Positions 1 to 8,918 are shown, counted from the first letter of the stretch. The stretch is 12,386 bases of DNA from Streptomyces violaceoruber (GCA_000720805.1 JODI01000145.1:1-12386); one strand, 5' to 3'. Numbers and translations: made by a program. Notes: generated from the letters alone by a model not told the origin.

Positions 1-126
1 GAACGGACCATGGCCTGGCTCGCCGGCTGCCGCCGACTCCACAGGCGCTATGAGCGCAAGGCCGAGCACTTCCTGGCCTTCACCAGCATTGCCTGCACCT
101 GGCCTGGATCCGGTACTGGTCCATGA
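1..126 (+). pseudogene. IS5-family transposase, C-terminal remnant (runs off the left edge)
   Basis: Reading from base 1 gives ERTMAWLAGCRRLHRRYERK followed by AEHFLAFTSIACT. This is the characteristic C-terminal end of IS5-family DDE transposases common in Streptomyces, where the conserved Glu of the DDE triad lies in the V-E-R-T/S stretch at its start. Family members continue after the ALxCT position with a short tail of the type LICYRRLAK. Here the frame instead leaves the family at about base 102 and reaches a TGA at 124-126. The element's 3' end and its terminal inverted repeat have therefore been lost or replaced by foreign sequence. The N-terminal part lies outside the window, so whether the rest is intact cannot be judged. 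No function is expected. Recognition is from memory of the family and not from a search. Confidence 0.8.
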
Positions 127-240
127 AGGCCAGGTGCCGATCCACCGACCAGGGACCGTACGCCCCGGTAATGTCGTGGGCAGGCGCCGTGACCTCGCCG
201 AAGTGCGCCGCCGTCTGGGGACCACGCGGCTGCCCCCGTA
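101..240 (-). pseudogene. Amidohydrolase-2 family fragment (N-terminal region)
   Basis: One minus-strand frame here reads GAYGPWSVDRHLAFMDQYRI. It aligns with the segment W-S-V-x-x-H-L-x-x-M-D-x-x-x-I of the intact amidohydrolase at 4135-5094 (residues 38-52 there), and more weakly with F-S-W-S-P-E-S-A-L-D-Y-M-D in the plus-strand paralogue. In the family this segment sits between the N-terminal HxH metal motif and the first strand ending in L-S. The HxH motif and everything after I-Q-A are missing: the fragment abuts the transposase remnant on one side and the kinase remnant on the other. I read it as a scrap left by IS-mediated deletion. The match rests on about 20 residues, so this is a moderate-confidence call. 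Confidence 0.5.
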
Positions 241-516
241 CGCCAAGTGATCGTCCGCGTCATGGACCACGGCGTCGGCATCGCCGCACCCGACCTCGAA
301 CGCGTCTTCCACCGCTTCGAACGCCTCGAGCGTCTCGGTCGACCTGCTGCCGCCGGTGGCAGTGGCATCGGTCTGACCATCGCCCGGGGCATCGGCCGGG
401 CCCATGGCGGAGACATCACCGCGGAATCCGCTGGACCGGGCAAGGGCGCGACGTTCACCTTGCGCCTACCGCAGGAACACGTCCCCGTGGCCGGCATGCC
501 GCCGGTCTCCCGCTGA
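238..516 (+). pseudogene. Sensor histidine kinase ATPase-domain remnant (C-terminus)
   Basis: The frame carries the later half of a HATPase_c domain: the G1 box (MDHGVGIAAPDLE), the F box (VFHRFERLE), and the G2 box with its C-terminal strand (GGSGIGLTIARGIGRAHGG, then GKGATFTLRLP). It ends at a normal stop about 15 residues after the domain. An in-frame stop at 190-192 and loss of family similarity before about residue VRQVIV mean the N box, the phospho-accepting His (DHp) domain and all sensor domains are absent. The only plausible start is a GTG at 247. Intact two-component kinases have 350 or more residues; about 89 remain here. It cannot autophosphorylate and is best viewed as a dead fragment. 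No partner response regulator is visible. Confidence 0.85.
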
Positions 517-737
517 CTCCATCGCCCCGGCCCGGAGCGGCGGTGATGAGCAGGTCGCGGTCGCGAAGACGCCGAGCCGTGTGCTCGCGCGCGTTGCCGG
601 CTCCGGAGACCGTGTGGCTGCCGCGGCGCGCGACACGGCTGGCGTCCCGCAGGAACCCTGGCCGGCGACGCCCGGATCGCATCCGCGATCGGGGCCATGA
701 CCACCAGCGTCGCCGGCCCGTCCCGAACTTCCTCTAT
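517..737. other. Gene-free stretch between the kinase remnant and the membrane-protein gene
   Basis: About 220 bases between two convergent reading frames. I read both strands and found no recognisable protein family, no strong stem-loop with a T-tract, and no repeat. It may include decayed coding sequence, since several frames stay open, but open frames are expected by chance at this GC content. Confidence 0.5.
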
Positions 738-1574
738 TCAGGCGTTCGGCGTTCCGGCAGGAGAGGCGGCGCGTTGGGTGTCGATACTCTCGAACGAATC
801 CTGCACGTCAGGGCGCTTGATCGCGAGATGGACGACCACGATCACGAACAGCAGGAGCCCCCCGAAGGTGACCGCGCCTGACCCGAGGCCAAGACCACCA
901 CCCCCTTCACCGTCATCGTGGACAGGCTTGAGAAGCCAGTCGGCCACCGAGGCGCCCAGCGGCCGGGTGAGGACGTATGCCGCCCAGAAAGCCGTGACCG
1001 GATGGAGGGCCCCGCGGCGGTGGAGGATCCAGGGAACAACGATGGCGACGCCGAACAACGCCATGGAGCCCACAAAGCCGAGTCCCAGGGTGCTGGCTGT
1101 CAGGTCACCCGCCGCGGTGCCTAGGGCGAAGCTGCACATGACGGTCAGCCAGTAGAAGGTCTCGCGGCGCCGCGTGGTGATGCTGTGAACCGAGAGCGTC
1201 CCTTCCGACCGGTACCAGAGTGCGAGTACGGCAGCGGTGGCAACGGCGTATCCACCGGCCACAAGCGGCAGAGGTACGCCGACGACGAAGGCCACGATGT
1301 CGGCTTCGGCCGTGCCGAAGACGGCGACGCCGAGGACCGCTGTCCAATACGGGATTGCCTGATATCGGGACGTCCGGAACTGCCACAGGAAAGCCCCGAC
1401 GACGGCGACCGCGGTGACGATCAGCGTGATCCAGTGCCCGCCCAGAAACATGAAGTCCGAGGCCGACTCCCCCAGACCGGTCGTGAGCAACTTGACGACC
1501 CAGAAGATCGCTGTGAGGGCGGGAACCTTGGCGTAGGGGGATCCGGTGCGGCGTACCTGGCTGGTATCGGTCAT
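738..1574 (-). CDS. COG4705-type multi-pass membrane protein, function unknown
   Basis: 278 residues. After a short N-terminus come about eight hydrophobic segments and a polar C-terminal tail of about 25 residues. Two related motifs mark the two halves: KVPALTAIFWVVKLLTTGLGESASD (near residues 16-40) and FYWLTVMCSFALGTAAGDLTA, each pairing a Gly/Glu or Gly/Gly turn with Asp. This suggests an internally duplicated bundle. Also present are the S-I-T-T-R-R-R-E-x-F-Y-W loop and the F-W-x-A-Y-x-x-T-R-P-L-G-A-S-x-A-D-W signature that I associate with COG4705 uncharacterised membrane proteins. The transport substrate is unknown. The ATG is supported by a GGAGAG stretch six bases upstream, and it overlaps the stop of a 44-codon ABC-ATPase remnant (ATGA), implying translational coupling. 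Length looks complete for the family. Confidence 0.85.
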   Translation of the reverse strand: MTDTSQVRRTGSPYAKVPALTAIFWVVKLLTTGLGESASDFMFLGGHWITLIVTAVAVVGAFLWQFRTSRYQAIPYWTAVLGVAVFGTAEADIVAFVVGVPLPLVAGGYAVATAAVLALWYRSEGTLSVHSITTRRRETFYWLTVMCSFALGTAAGDLTASTLGLGFVGSMALFGVAIVVPWILHRRGALHPVTAFWAAYVLTRPLGASVADWLLKPVHDDGEGGGGLGLGSGAVTFGGLLLFVIVVVHLAIKRPDVQDSFESIDTQRAASPAGTPNA

Positions 1575-1705
1575 GAGGGCTCTCCGGGGAGAGCAGAGGT
1601 GGAACCCCCGAGAGCCGAGCTGCCCGCACTGCTCGGCCCCAGGTCCAGCCAGCCGACGGCCGTCTTGTCCCCGAAGCGTTTCACAAGTTGCCGCGCGTTG
1701 ATCAT
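1571..1705 (-). pseudogene. ABC-transporter ATPase, N-terminal remnant (44 codons)
   Basis: The frame begins MINARQLVKRFGDKTAVGWL, the standard opening of ABC transporter ATP-binding subunits (M-I-x-A-x-x-L-x-K-R-x-G-x-K-x-A-V-x-x-L-D-L; the aromatic A-loop position is Phe here). The Walker A loop should follow about 10 residues later. Instead the chain reads D-L-G-P-S-S-A-G-S-S. This may be a decayed GPNGAGKS with the preceding strand deleted, and the catalytic Lys is absent. Nothing of the Q-loop, signature or Walker B remains. The start has a GGATGA just upstream. The TGA overlaps the ATG of the membrane-protein gene (ATGA at 1571-1574), so although it cannot hydrolyse ATP it may still act as a translated leader. 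It could alternatively be a genuine small leader ORF resembling an ABC N-terminus by descent. Confidence 0.65.
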
Positions 1706-1779
1706 CTGCTCATCCTTCGAATCGGGCTACCGCCGTTCGGTGCCCTCCAAGGACGCTAGGTGCGACAGTCGAGCAGGTC

Positions 1780-1826
1780 GTGGTACCGCGGGAGGAACCC
1801 CGCACCATCAGGTGGTACCGCGGTAC
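1780..1826. promoter_or_regulatory. Candidate operator: duplicated GTGGTACCGCGG with a 12-bp palindrome
   Basis: GTGGTACCGCGG occurs at 1780-1791 and again at 1812-1823. The copies start 32 bases apart, close to three helical turns. The second copy extends into a perfect palindrome, GTACCGCGGTAC (1815-1826). The pair lies 75-120 bases upstream of the 1571-1705 remnant and the membrane-protein gene, on their upstream side. The other flank is the 3' end of the convergent-side amidohydrolase, so the membrane-protein unit is the likely target. Same-face spacing suggests cooperative binding of a dimeric repressor or activator. No regulator gene is adjacent and none can be assigned. Confidence 0.5.
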
Positions 1827-1900
1827 AACCCCGTGTGCTTGTTCGCGTCGGCACCGCGCCAGGACCGGCCGGCCAAGGGCGGCTGTTGTCCGCACGTGTG

Positions 1901-1929
1901 AACCGGCCGGCCGGGCCCTGCTGCCGGTT
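1901..1929 (-). terminator. Candidate stem-loop downstream of the first amidohydrolase
   Basis: AACCGGC (1901-1907) pairs with GCCGGTT (1923-1929) across a 15-base GC-rich loop, 28 bases past the stop of the amidohydrolase on the minus strand. There is no U-tract, which is common for actinomycete terminators. A seven-pair stem with a long loop is only moderate evidence. The nearby ACCGGCCGGCC is also repeated at 1864-1874 and 1902-1912. Confidence 0.35.
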
Positions 1930-1956
1930 TCAGATGGTCCCGACAGCGCCCGAGGA

Positions 1957-2901
1957 TCAGGCCAGTCCCAGAAGCGCTTCGGCGTTGCCGGCCAGGATGC
2001 CCTGGGTGTCCTCTGTGTCGAGACCGGCCCGTTCGATGTAGGCGACGGTGTCGAGGTAGTGCTCGCCCCCCTGGTACGGGAAGTCGCTGCCGAGGACGAG
2101 TCGGTCCGCGCCGACCGCCTGGACCGCGGCCCGGAGTGCCGCCTGGGAACTGTGGGCGACGGTGTCGTACCACATCAGGCGCGCCGCCTGGCTCGGCGGA
2201 AGGGGGGCCTCAGGTGCCTCGAAGTGGGCAAGGTTGTCCCACCGCTCCAGCAGCATGGGCAACGCGCCGCCGAAGTGGGAGTTGAGGATGCGTACACGGG
2301 GGTAGCGCGTCACGAACCCACGGGTGATGAGCTGGGCCGCTACGACGGTGTCCTCCACGGGCGCGCCGACCATCCAGGTGAGGTGGTGGTCGGTGATCTG
2401 CGGGGAGGCGACGCCGTCGCCGGCGGGGTGGAGGTACATCACGGTGCCGCGGCGGTCGAGTTCCTGCCACACCGGTGCGAAGGCCGGGTCGGTCAGCGCC
2501 CGGCCCGCGGCCGAGGTGGTCAGGGCCACGCCCACCACCCCCGGCGCGTCGAGGACGCGGTCGAGCTCGGCCAAGGCCGCGTCGACGTGCGGCAGAGGAA
2601 GCACGACGAAGGCCAGGAAGCGGTCGGGGTGGCGGTCCGCCAAGGCGACATACCTGTCGTTGATCATGCGTGCGGCTGCGGCGGCCTGCTCCGGATCCGG
2701 TAGCGCGCCCGTCAGCGGTGAGGCTGAGATCACCTGCCGGTCCACACCGGCCCGTTCCATCAGGGAGAAGCGGGCCTCGAGTTCCTTGTCGGTGTCGTCG
2801 GCCCCAAGCCCGCGCTGGCCGCCGGTGGTCGTGACGCCCGAGTCGGCCAAGAAGTCCAGGTAGTCGCTGGGGTAGACGTGAGCGTGCGTGTCGATGCGCA
2901 T
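1957..2901 (-). CDS. Amidohydrolase-2 family metal-dependent hydrolase/decarboxylase (ACMSD-like)
   Basis: 314 residues from the ATG, with the TIM-barrel metal-site landmarks of the amidohydrolase-2 family: H-x-H in RIDTHAHVYP (H6, H8), YLHP (H158), LNSHFGGALP (H209) and LGSDFPY (D273). The family includes ACMSD, gamma-resorcylate and 5-carboxyvanillate decarboxylases: a zinc or manganese ion with the Asp drives non-oxidative decarboxylation or C-C/C-N hydrolysis in the cytoplasm. The particular substrate cannot be told. I chose the ATG at 2901, which has GAAGAA upstream and places the HxH near residue 6 as in relatives; a TTG at 2916 would add five residues but lacks a ribosome site. It is last in the minus-strand cluster, behind the aldo/keto reductase and separated from it by a candidate hairpin, so it may also have its own promoter. 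It appears intact. Confidence 0.88.
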   Translation of the reverse strand: MRIDTHAHVYPSDYLDFLADSGVTTTGGQRGLGADDTDKELEARFSLMERAGVDRQVISASPLTGALPDPEQAAAAARMINDRYVALADRHPDRFLAFVVLPLPHVDAALAELDRVLDAPGVVGVALTTSAAGRALTDPAFAPVWQELDRRGTVMYLHPAGDGVASPQITDHHLTWMVGAPVEDTVVAAQLITRGFVTRYPRVRILNSHFGGALPMLLERWDNLAHFEAPEAPLPPSQAARLMWYDTVAHSSQAALRAAVQAVGADRLVLGSDFPYQGGEHYLDTVAYIERAGLDTEDTQGILAGNAEALLGLA

Positions 2902-2948
2902 GAAGGGGTTCTTCAATCGTCGAGGGAGGGGGGAGGTGGGAGGGGATT

Positions 2949-2973
2949 CCAGCGGTGCAGGAAAGACCGCTGG
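2949..2973 (-). terminator. Perfect 8-bp stem-loop after the aldo/keto reductase gene
   Basis: CCAGCGGT (2949-2956) and ACCGCTGG (2966-2973) form an eight-pair stem with a nine-base loop, beginning 20 bases past the reductase stop on the minus strand. It lies between that gene and the downstream amidohydrolase. No U-run follows; the next bases are C-rich. It could be a factor-assisted terminator or a partial attenuator that lowers expression of the last gene in the cluster. Confidence 0.45.
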
Positions 2974-2992
2974 GCGAAATGGATGGGCCGAG

Positions 2993-5094
<2,102 letters not shown>

Positions 5095-5151
5095 GGCAGC
5101 GGGATTCCTTCTCGTGGGGCTCGCGTCGTCGGGGCACATACCGCAAGCGGC

Positions 5152-6738
5152 CTACTCCACCTGCTCGCCTCCGGCCAGCCGGACCTCTTCGTTGTCCAGG
5201 GCGGCCTGGAGACGGCGGAGCACGGTGTCGTCGATCTGCGACTCGTCCCTCAGACGGACGACGGTGGCACGCTTCGTGGCGATGAGGGCGAGGCGGAGGT
5301 CGGTGTAGTGGCGGTTGTGGAGCAGGGCCGGATCGTCGTCGGTGCCCGCGCCCCTCGCCCGTACGGTCGCCAGGTTGGCCTCGTACTCCTGGCGCAGCCA
5401 CTCCACGACCTTCGGAGTGGTCCCCTGTTCGGCGGCGAGCTGCGGCAGCGCCTTGATGGCCTCCTCGGTCGCCGTGGTCTCGGCGAGGACCTGCTCCTCG
5501 TCGACGGAGGTGTCGCGGGGCAGCCGGGCCCAGCGCACCACGCCCGGCAGCAGCAGTCCCTGCACGACGAGGGTCACCACGATGACGCCGGAGGTGACGA
5601 AGACGATGAACGCGCGGCCGGGGAACGGCTCGCCCGAGTCGAGGTTCTGCGGCACGGACAGTGCCACGGCCAGTGACACCGCGCCCCGGAAGCCCGCCAG
5701 CCCGCTGACCACGCGTGCCCGGTCGCTCATTCTCCGCAGGCGCTGCTCGGGGCGCCGGTCGATCGCGCGGATCAGGTAGGCGGAGGAGAACAGGAAGGCG
5801 AACCGGACCGCGACCAGGACCACGCTGACCGCCCCGATGGCGATGAGGGCATCCCTGAGGTCGGATCGGCTCAGGTGGCGCAGCGCGTACTGCAGTTCCA
5901 CCCCGACCAGGACGAACAGCGCGCCGTTGATGATGAAGGTGGCCAGCGGCCAGAAGGCCAGTGCCTGACGACGGTGATCGGCGCGGATGAGGCTGGGCGC
6001 CACCTGGGCCATGATCAGGCCGCTCACGACGACCGCGAGGACACCGGAGGCGTCGATCAACTCGGCCAGCAGGTACGCCGTGAACGGAGCGAGGATCATG
6101 ACCAGGTTGCCGAGCAGGGGATCGTCCAGTCGGCGCCGCAGGTTCATGTTGACCCAGGCGACCGCCACTCCGACCGCGGCCCCTCCGCCGTAGGCCAGCA
6201 GGAACAGCGCTCCGACGTGCGGCAGTGCCAGGTGTTCCTCGCCGACGGTGATACCGACCGCCAGGCCGTAGATGACCAGTGCGGTGCCGTCGTTGACGAG
6301 GCTTTCCGCACGCAGCACGGTGATCTGACGACGCGGCAGGGAGCCCGCCAGGGCACTCACCGCGGTGGCGTCGGTGGGCGCCACGGCCGCGCCCAGGGCC
6401 CACGCCGGTCCCCACGGCAGCCCCAGCGCGTGTCCGGCGACCGCCACAGCCCCCGCGGTGAGGATGACCAGGACCGTGCTGAGCAGGACGATGCCGCGCA
6501 GGTTCGTCCGGATCTCCCGCATCGAGGTGGTCAGACTCTCCCAGTAGAGCAGTACGGGAAGGAAGAGCAACAACACGACGTCGGGCGGGAGTTGGGTCTG
6601 GCGGACGGCCGGGACGAGGCCGATGAGTGCGCCCACGACGAGCAGAACGACGGGCGGCGCGACGTGGAAGCGCTGCCCCAGGACGTTGCCCACCAGCACG
6701 GCCGCACCCAGGACGACGACGAGTTCGAGACCGAGCAT
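5152..6738 (-). CDS. CPA1-type Na+/H+ antiporter
   Basis: 528 residues: about twelve hydrophobic segments over the first 410, then a charged cytoplasmic tail of about 115 residues rich in predicted helix. Hallmarks of the CPA1 (NhaP/YjcE) family are APTDATAV (residues 120-127) and AESLVNDGTALV (144-155). The adjacent Asn149-Asp150 is the ND pair of electroneutral exchangers. GFRGAVSLAVAL supplies the conserved late Arg helix. It should exchange protons for Na+ or K+ across the plasma membrane. The start is certain: AGGAG at 6747-6751 lies eight bases upstream, inside the last codons of a 21-codon mini-ORF that itself overlaps the DUF2255 stop. Upstream and downstream genes are on the same strand with short gaps, so it is embedded in the metabolic operon, unusual for a housekeeping antiporter. 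It appears intact. Confidence 0.94.
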   Translation of the reverse strand: MLGLELVVVLGAAVLVGNVLGQRFHVAPPVVLLVVGALIGLVPAVRQTQLPPDVVLLLFLPVLLYWESLTTSMREIRTNLRGIVLLSTVLVILTAGAVAVAGHALGLPWGPAWALGAAVAPTDATAVSALAGSLPRRQITVLRAESLVNDGTALVIYGLAVGITVGEEHLALPHVGALFLLAYGGGAAVGVAVAWVNMNLRRRLDDPLLGNLVMILAPFTAYLLAELIDASGVLAVVVSGLIMAQVAPSLIRADHRRQALAFWPLATFIINGALFVLVGVELQYALRHLSRSDLRDALIAIGAVSVVLVAVRFAFLFSSAYLIRAIDRRPEQRLRRMSDRARVVSGLAGFRGAVSLAVALSVPQNLDSGEPFPGRAFIVFVTSGVIVVTLVVQGLLLPGVVRWARLPRDTSVDEEQVLAETTATEEAIKALPQLAAEQGTTPKVVEWLRQEYEANLATVRARGAGTDDDPALLHNRHYTDLRLALIATKRATVVRLRDESQIDDTVLRRLQAALDNEEVRLAGGEQVE

Positions 6739-6743
6739 GGTGC

Positions 6744-6809
6744 TTACTCCTGTGCGGGACTGGCTGTCGGCGCTGGTTCAGCGGCCGCCGGCGGGATCGT
6801 CTCGGTCAT
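6744..6809 (-). CDS. 21-residue mini-ORF bridging DUF2255 and the antiporter
   Basis: The ATG at 6809 overlaps the TGA of the DUF2255 gene (ATGA, 6806-6809). The frame reads MTETIPPAAAEPAPTASPAQ plus E, a Pro/Ala/Thr-rich peptide, and stops with TAA five bases before the antiporter ATG. Its last two sense codons contain the antiporter's AGGAG. The overlap on one side and the near-abutment on the other would let ribosomes pass from DUF2255 into the antiporter gene, so the likely role is translational coupling. A functional peptide is not excluded. No hydrophobic segment is present. It may also be chance, as short ORFs are common at this GC content. Confidence 0.45.
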   Translation of the reverse strand: MTETIPPAAAEPAPTASPAQE

Positions 6810-7177
6810 CGGGGCACCAGTCGCAGTGTCGTGGAGCGCGCCGCGACCAAGGGGGCGACGTACGCGTCGCCGAAGCGGCCGTACTTGGTGCGGTACGCGG
6901 CGTCGACGCGGTCGTCGACCTCGGAGTCCGCCACCTGGACGAAGGTGACGTCCTTGTCGACGCCTCCGGAGCGGATGTGTCCCTCGTGGACGGCGCGGGC
7001 CGTGCGCCACCAGCCGCCGTCCGTACCGCGGAAGGACCGGACGTACAGATCGTCGCCGTCACGGACGACCCAGACGGGCACCGGACGCCGCAGTGTGCCG
7101 TCATCGCGGCGCGGCGCCATCTCCAACTCGTCGGCCGCGGCGATGCGGTCGAGCTCGTCGTTCGTCCATTTCGTCAT
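6806..7177 (-). CDS. DUF2255 family protein
   Basis: 123 residues matching the DUF2255 pattern: MTKWTNDELDRIAAADELEM at the start, V-P-V-W-V-V-R-x-G-D-D-L-Y-V-R-S-F-R-G in the middle, then W-W-R-T-A, H-I-R-S-G-G-V-x-K-D-V-x-F, A-Y-R-T-K-Y-G-R-F and a final T-T-L-R-L-V-P-R. The pattern resembles small flavin-binding-like split-barrel proteins (grouping inferred from the VWVVRDGDDLYVRS strand), but no function is established. It is soluble, with no signal peptide. I chose the ATG at 7177 (GGAG eight bases upstream); the frame is open to 7318 but that extension looks non-coding. It lies 112 bases from the SnoaL-like gene and overlaps the mini-ORF by ATGA. Often found beside oxidoreductases, consistent with this cluster. 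Confidence 0.85.
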   Translation of the reverse strand: MTKWTNDELDRIAAADELEMAPRRDDGTLRRPVPVWVVRDGDDLYVRSFRGTDGGWWRTARAVHEGHIRSGGVDKDVTFVQVADSEVDDRVDAAYRTKYGRFGDAYVAPLVAARSTTLRLVPR

Positions 7178-7289
7178 CGGTGTTCTCCGGTCGAGGAGGC
7201 GGCGGGCGGGGCGTACAAGCGCGGACTCCTGAGGCCGGGCCAGGCGTAAGGCGGCGCCGCTGTGGTGGAGGGTGCCGGAGGACTCGTGG

Positions 7290-7715
7290 TCACCCAGCAG
7301 TGCTGGTGAGCGGGTCACCGAGGTGGGTACGGGTGATTCCGAGTGAGTCCTCGAAAACGCGATAGTCGCTGATCAGTCCGTCGGCGACGGTGAAACGCAG
7401 GATCATCTCGCTTTCGAGTACCTGTCCCGAGGGGTGGAACCGGGAGGAGTACCGGCCCGGTGCAAGGACCTGTCCGTCGGCCTCCACCATGGTGCCCAGC
7501 TCGAACGCGAGCGGCTCGACGGCGGCGAAGAACGCGGTGAGGGACTGCCGGATCTCCTCCGGCCCGGTGCGGCTCCCGGCCCACGGGGTCAGCGCCGGAT
7601 CACCCGGAATCGTCCAGGTCGCCTCCGGGGTGAAGTGGGAGAGCACGCGCTCCATGTCACGCGTGCCGAGGGCTTCGAAGTACGCCTCGACGGTGGCGAT
7701 CGCCTCGCTGGTCAT
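7290..7715 (-). CDS. SnoaL-like / NTF2-fold protein
   Basis: 141 residues with the NTF2/SnoaL-like layout: an N-terminal helix (EAIATVEAYFEALGTRDMER), the V-L-S-H-F-T-P-E-A-T-W-T-I-P-G-D strand-turn, the helix T-G-P-E-E-I-R-Q-S-L-T-A-F-F, and three beta strands ending I-S-D-Y-R-V-F-E-D-S. Members include polyketide cyclases, epoxide hydrolase-like and steroid isomerase-like enzymes, and many unassigned proteins; a small-molecule cavity is expected but the reaction cannot be told. Cytoplasmic. The ATG at 7715 has only a weak ribosome site (GGAC about 11 bases away). It lies 150 bases downstream of the alcohol dehydrogenase; that gap holds a 34-bp tandem duplication and a small GC dyad, so expression may be partly separate. 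It appears complete. Confidence 0.85.
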   Translation of the reverse strand: MTSEAIATVEAYFEALGTRDMERVLSHFTPEATWTIPGDPALTPWAGSRTGPEEIRQSLTAFFAAVEPLAFELGTMVEADGQVLAPGRYSSRFHPSGQVLESEMILRFTVADGLISDYRVFEDSLGITRTHLGDPLTSTAG

Positions 7716-7818
7716 GGATGTCGGTCCGTTCTGTCTGGCGGCCGTGACGGGCAGGCGGCCGAGCCGCCGCTCGACGGGGCGGGCGGTTGTGGGAGCCGTC
7801 GACCGGCGCTCGCCACCG

Positions 7819-7885
7819 CTCGGGCTTCAGGTCACGGGGCGGAGCAATGCCTCTCGGGCTTCAGGTCACGGTCGGAGCAATGCCT
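7819..7885. repeat. Imperfect 34-bp tandem duplication of the alcohol dehydrogenase 3' end
   Basis: Copy 1 (7819-7852) and copy 2 (7853-7885) both begin CTCGGGCTTCAGGTCACGG and end CGGAGCAATGCCT, differing by one indel and one substitution between. Copy 2 contains the dehydrogenase's real last codons (A-L-L-R-P-stop). Copy 1, immediately past the stop on the minus strand, repeats the bases for the same A-L-L-R-P-stop. It is a local duplication that leaves the gene intact. Confidence 0.9.
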
Positions 7886-8882
7886 TGATGGCGCGGCGCT
7901 CGTCCATGGCCTTGTAACCTTCTGCGACCTCGTCCAGGGGCAGGGTGAGGTCGAAGACCTTGCCCGGGTTGATACGGCCGCCGAGGACGCGCTCGATCAG
8001 GTCGGGAAGGTAGGCGCGCACGGGGGCGGGACCACCGCGCAGGCCGACGTGGGAGAAGAAGAGCTCCTGGCCGTCGATCTGCACGTCGTGCGGCATGCCG
8101 ACGAAGCCGACGTTGCCGCCGGGACGGGTGGACTGCAGGGCCTGGTGCATGGACTGCTGGGTGCCTACGCATTCGAGGACGGACTCGGCGCCGATGCCGT
8201 CGGTCAGTTCATTGACGCGGGCGACGCCTTCCTCGCCGCGTTCGGCGACGACGTCGGTCGCTCCGAATTCCAGGGCAAGCTTCTGCCGGGACTCGTGGCG
8301 GCTCATGGCGATGATGCGTTCGGCGCCCAGTTCCTTGGCGGCGATGACACCGCACAGGCCCACCGCGCCGTCACCGACGACCACGGCCGTCGAACCTGGC
8401 CTGACCTCGGCCGCAGTGGCGGCGTACCAGCCGGTGCCCATGACGTCGGAGAGCGTCAGCAGGCTGGGGATCAGCTCCTCGGCCGGCTGCTCCGAGGTGG
8501 CGACCAGGGTGCCGTCGGCGAGAGGGACGCGGATGTACTCGGCCTGGCAGCCGTTGGGGAAGTCCCGGTGCAGACAGGAGGTGTGATAGCCGGCCCGGCA
8601 GACCGGGCAGGTGTTGTCGGAGGCGATGAAGGAGCCGATGACGAACTGGCCGGGCTTCACAGCCGAGACGTCGCTGCCGACCTCTTCGACGATGCCGACG
8701 TACTCGTGGCCGATCGGCTGCGGCTCGCTGACCGGATTGATGCCGCGGTAGCTCCACAGGTCGGAGCCGCACACACAGGCGGCGACGGTGCGGATGACCG
8801 CGTCCGTGGGCGCCACGATCTTCGGCTCGGGGGCGTTCTCCACCCGGATGTCCCCAGGCGCGTGAATGATGGTTGCTCGCAT
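7866..8882 (-). CDS. Zinc-dependent alcohol dehydrogenase (MDR superfamily)
   Basis: 338 residues. The N-terminal GroES-like domain has catalytic-zinc ligands C38 (CVCGSD) and H59-E60 (PIGHEYVG). The structural-zinc loop has C92, C95 and C103, but Asp89 where classical enzymes have the first Cys, a variant seen in some subfamilies. The Rossmann domain carries VVGDGAVGL (169-177) followed by AMSRHES (192-198); Ser-Arg at the end of the second strand hints at NADP preference (inference). It should interconvert an alcohol and an aldehyde or ketone in the cytoplasm. The ATG at 8882 is supported by GGGGAAG upstream. The frameshifted cupin gene ends 36 bases upstream, indicating one transcript with the cupin and CMD genes. 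The C-terminus is duplicated just outside the gene. It appears intact and normal in length. Confidence 0.93.
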   Translation of the reverse strand: MRATIIHAPGDIRVENAPEPKIVAPTDAVIRTVAACVCGSDLWSYRGINPVSEPQPIGHEYVGIVEEVGSDVSAVKPGQFVIGSFIASDNTCPVCRAGYHTSCLHRDFPNGCQAEYIRVPLADGTLVATSEQPAEELIPSLLTLSDVMGTGWYAATAAEVRPGSTAVVVGDGAVGLCGVIAAKELGAERIIAMSRHESRQKLALEFGATDVVAERGEEGVARVNELTDGIGAESVLECVGTQQSMHQALQSTRPGGNVGFVGMPHDVQIDGQELFFSHVGLRGGPAPVRAYLPDLIERVLGGRINPGKVFDLTLPLDEVAEGYKAMDERRAIKALLRP

Positions 8883-8918
8883 GATGGCTTCCCCGTTTCC
8901 TATGGGTCTGTCGTGGCG

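Noticed and set aside
1780..2703. Open plus-strand frame of about 307 codons
   Set aside because: Antisense to the first amidohydrolase, whose metal-site motifs decide the strand.
7754..7768. GGCGGC-CGA-GCCGCC dyad as a terminator for the alcohol dehydrogenase
   Set aside because: A six-pair stem of pure GC is common by chance here, lies about 100 bases past the stop, and has no supporting features.
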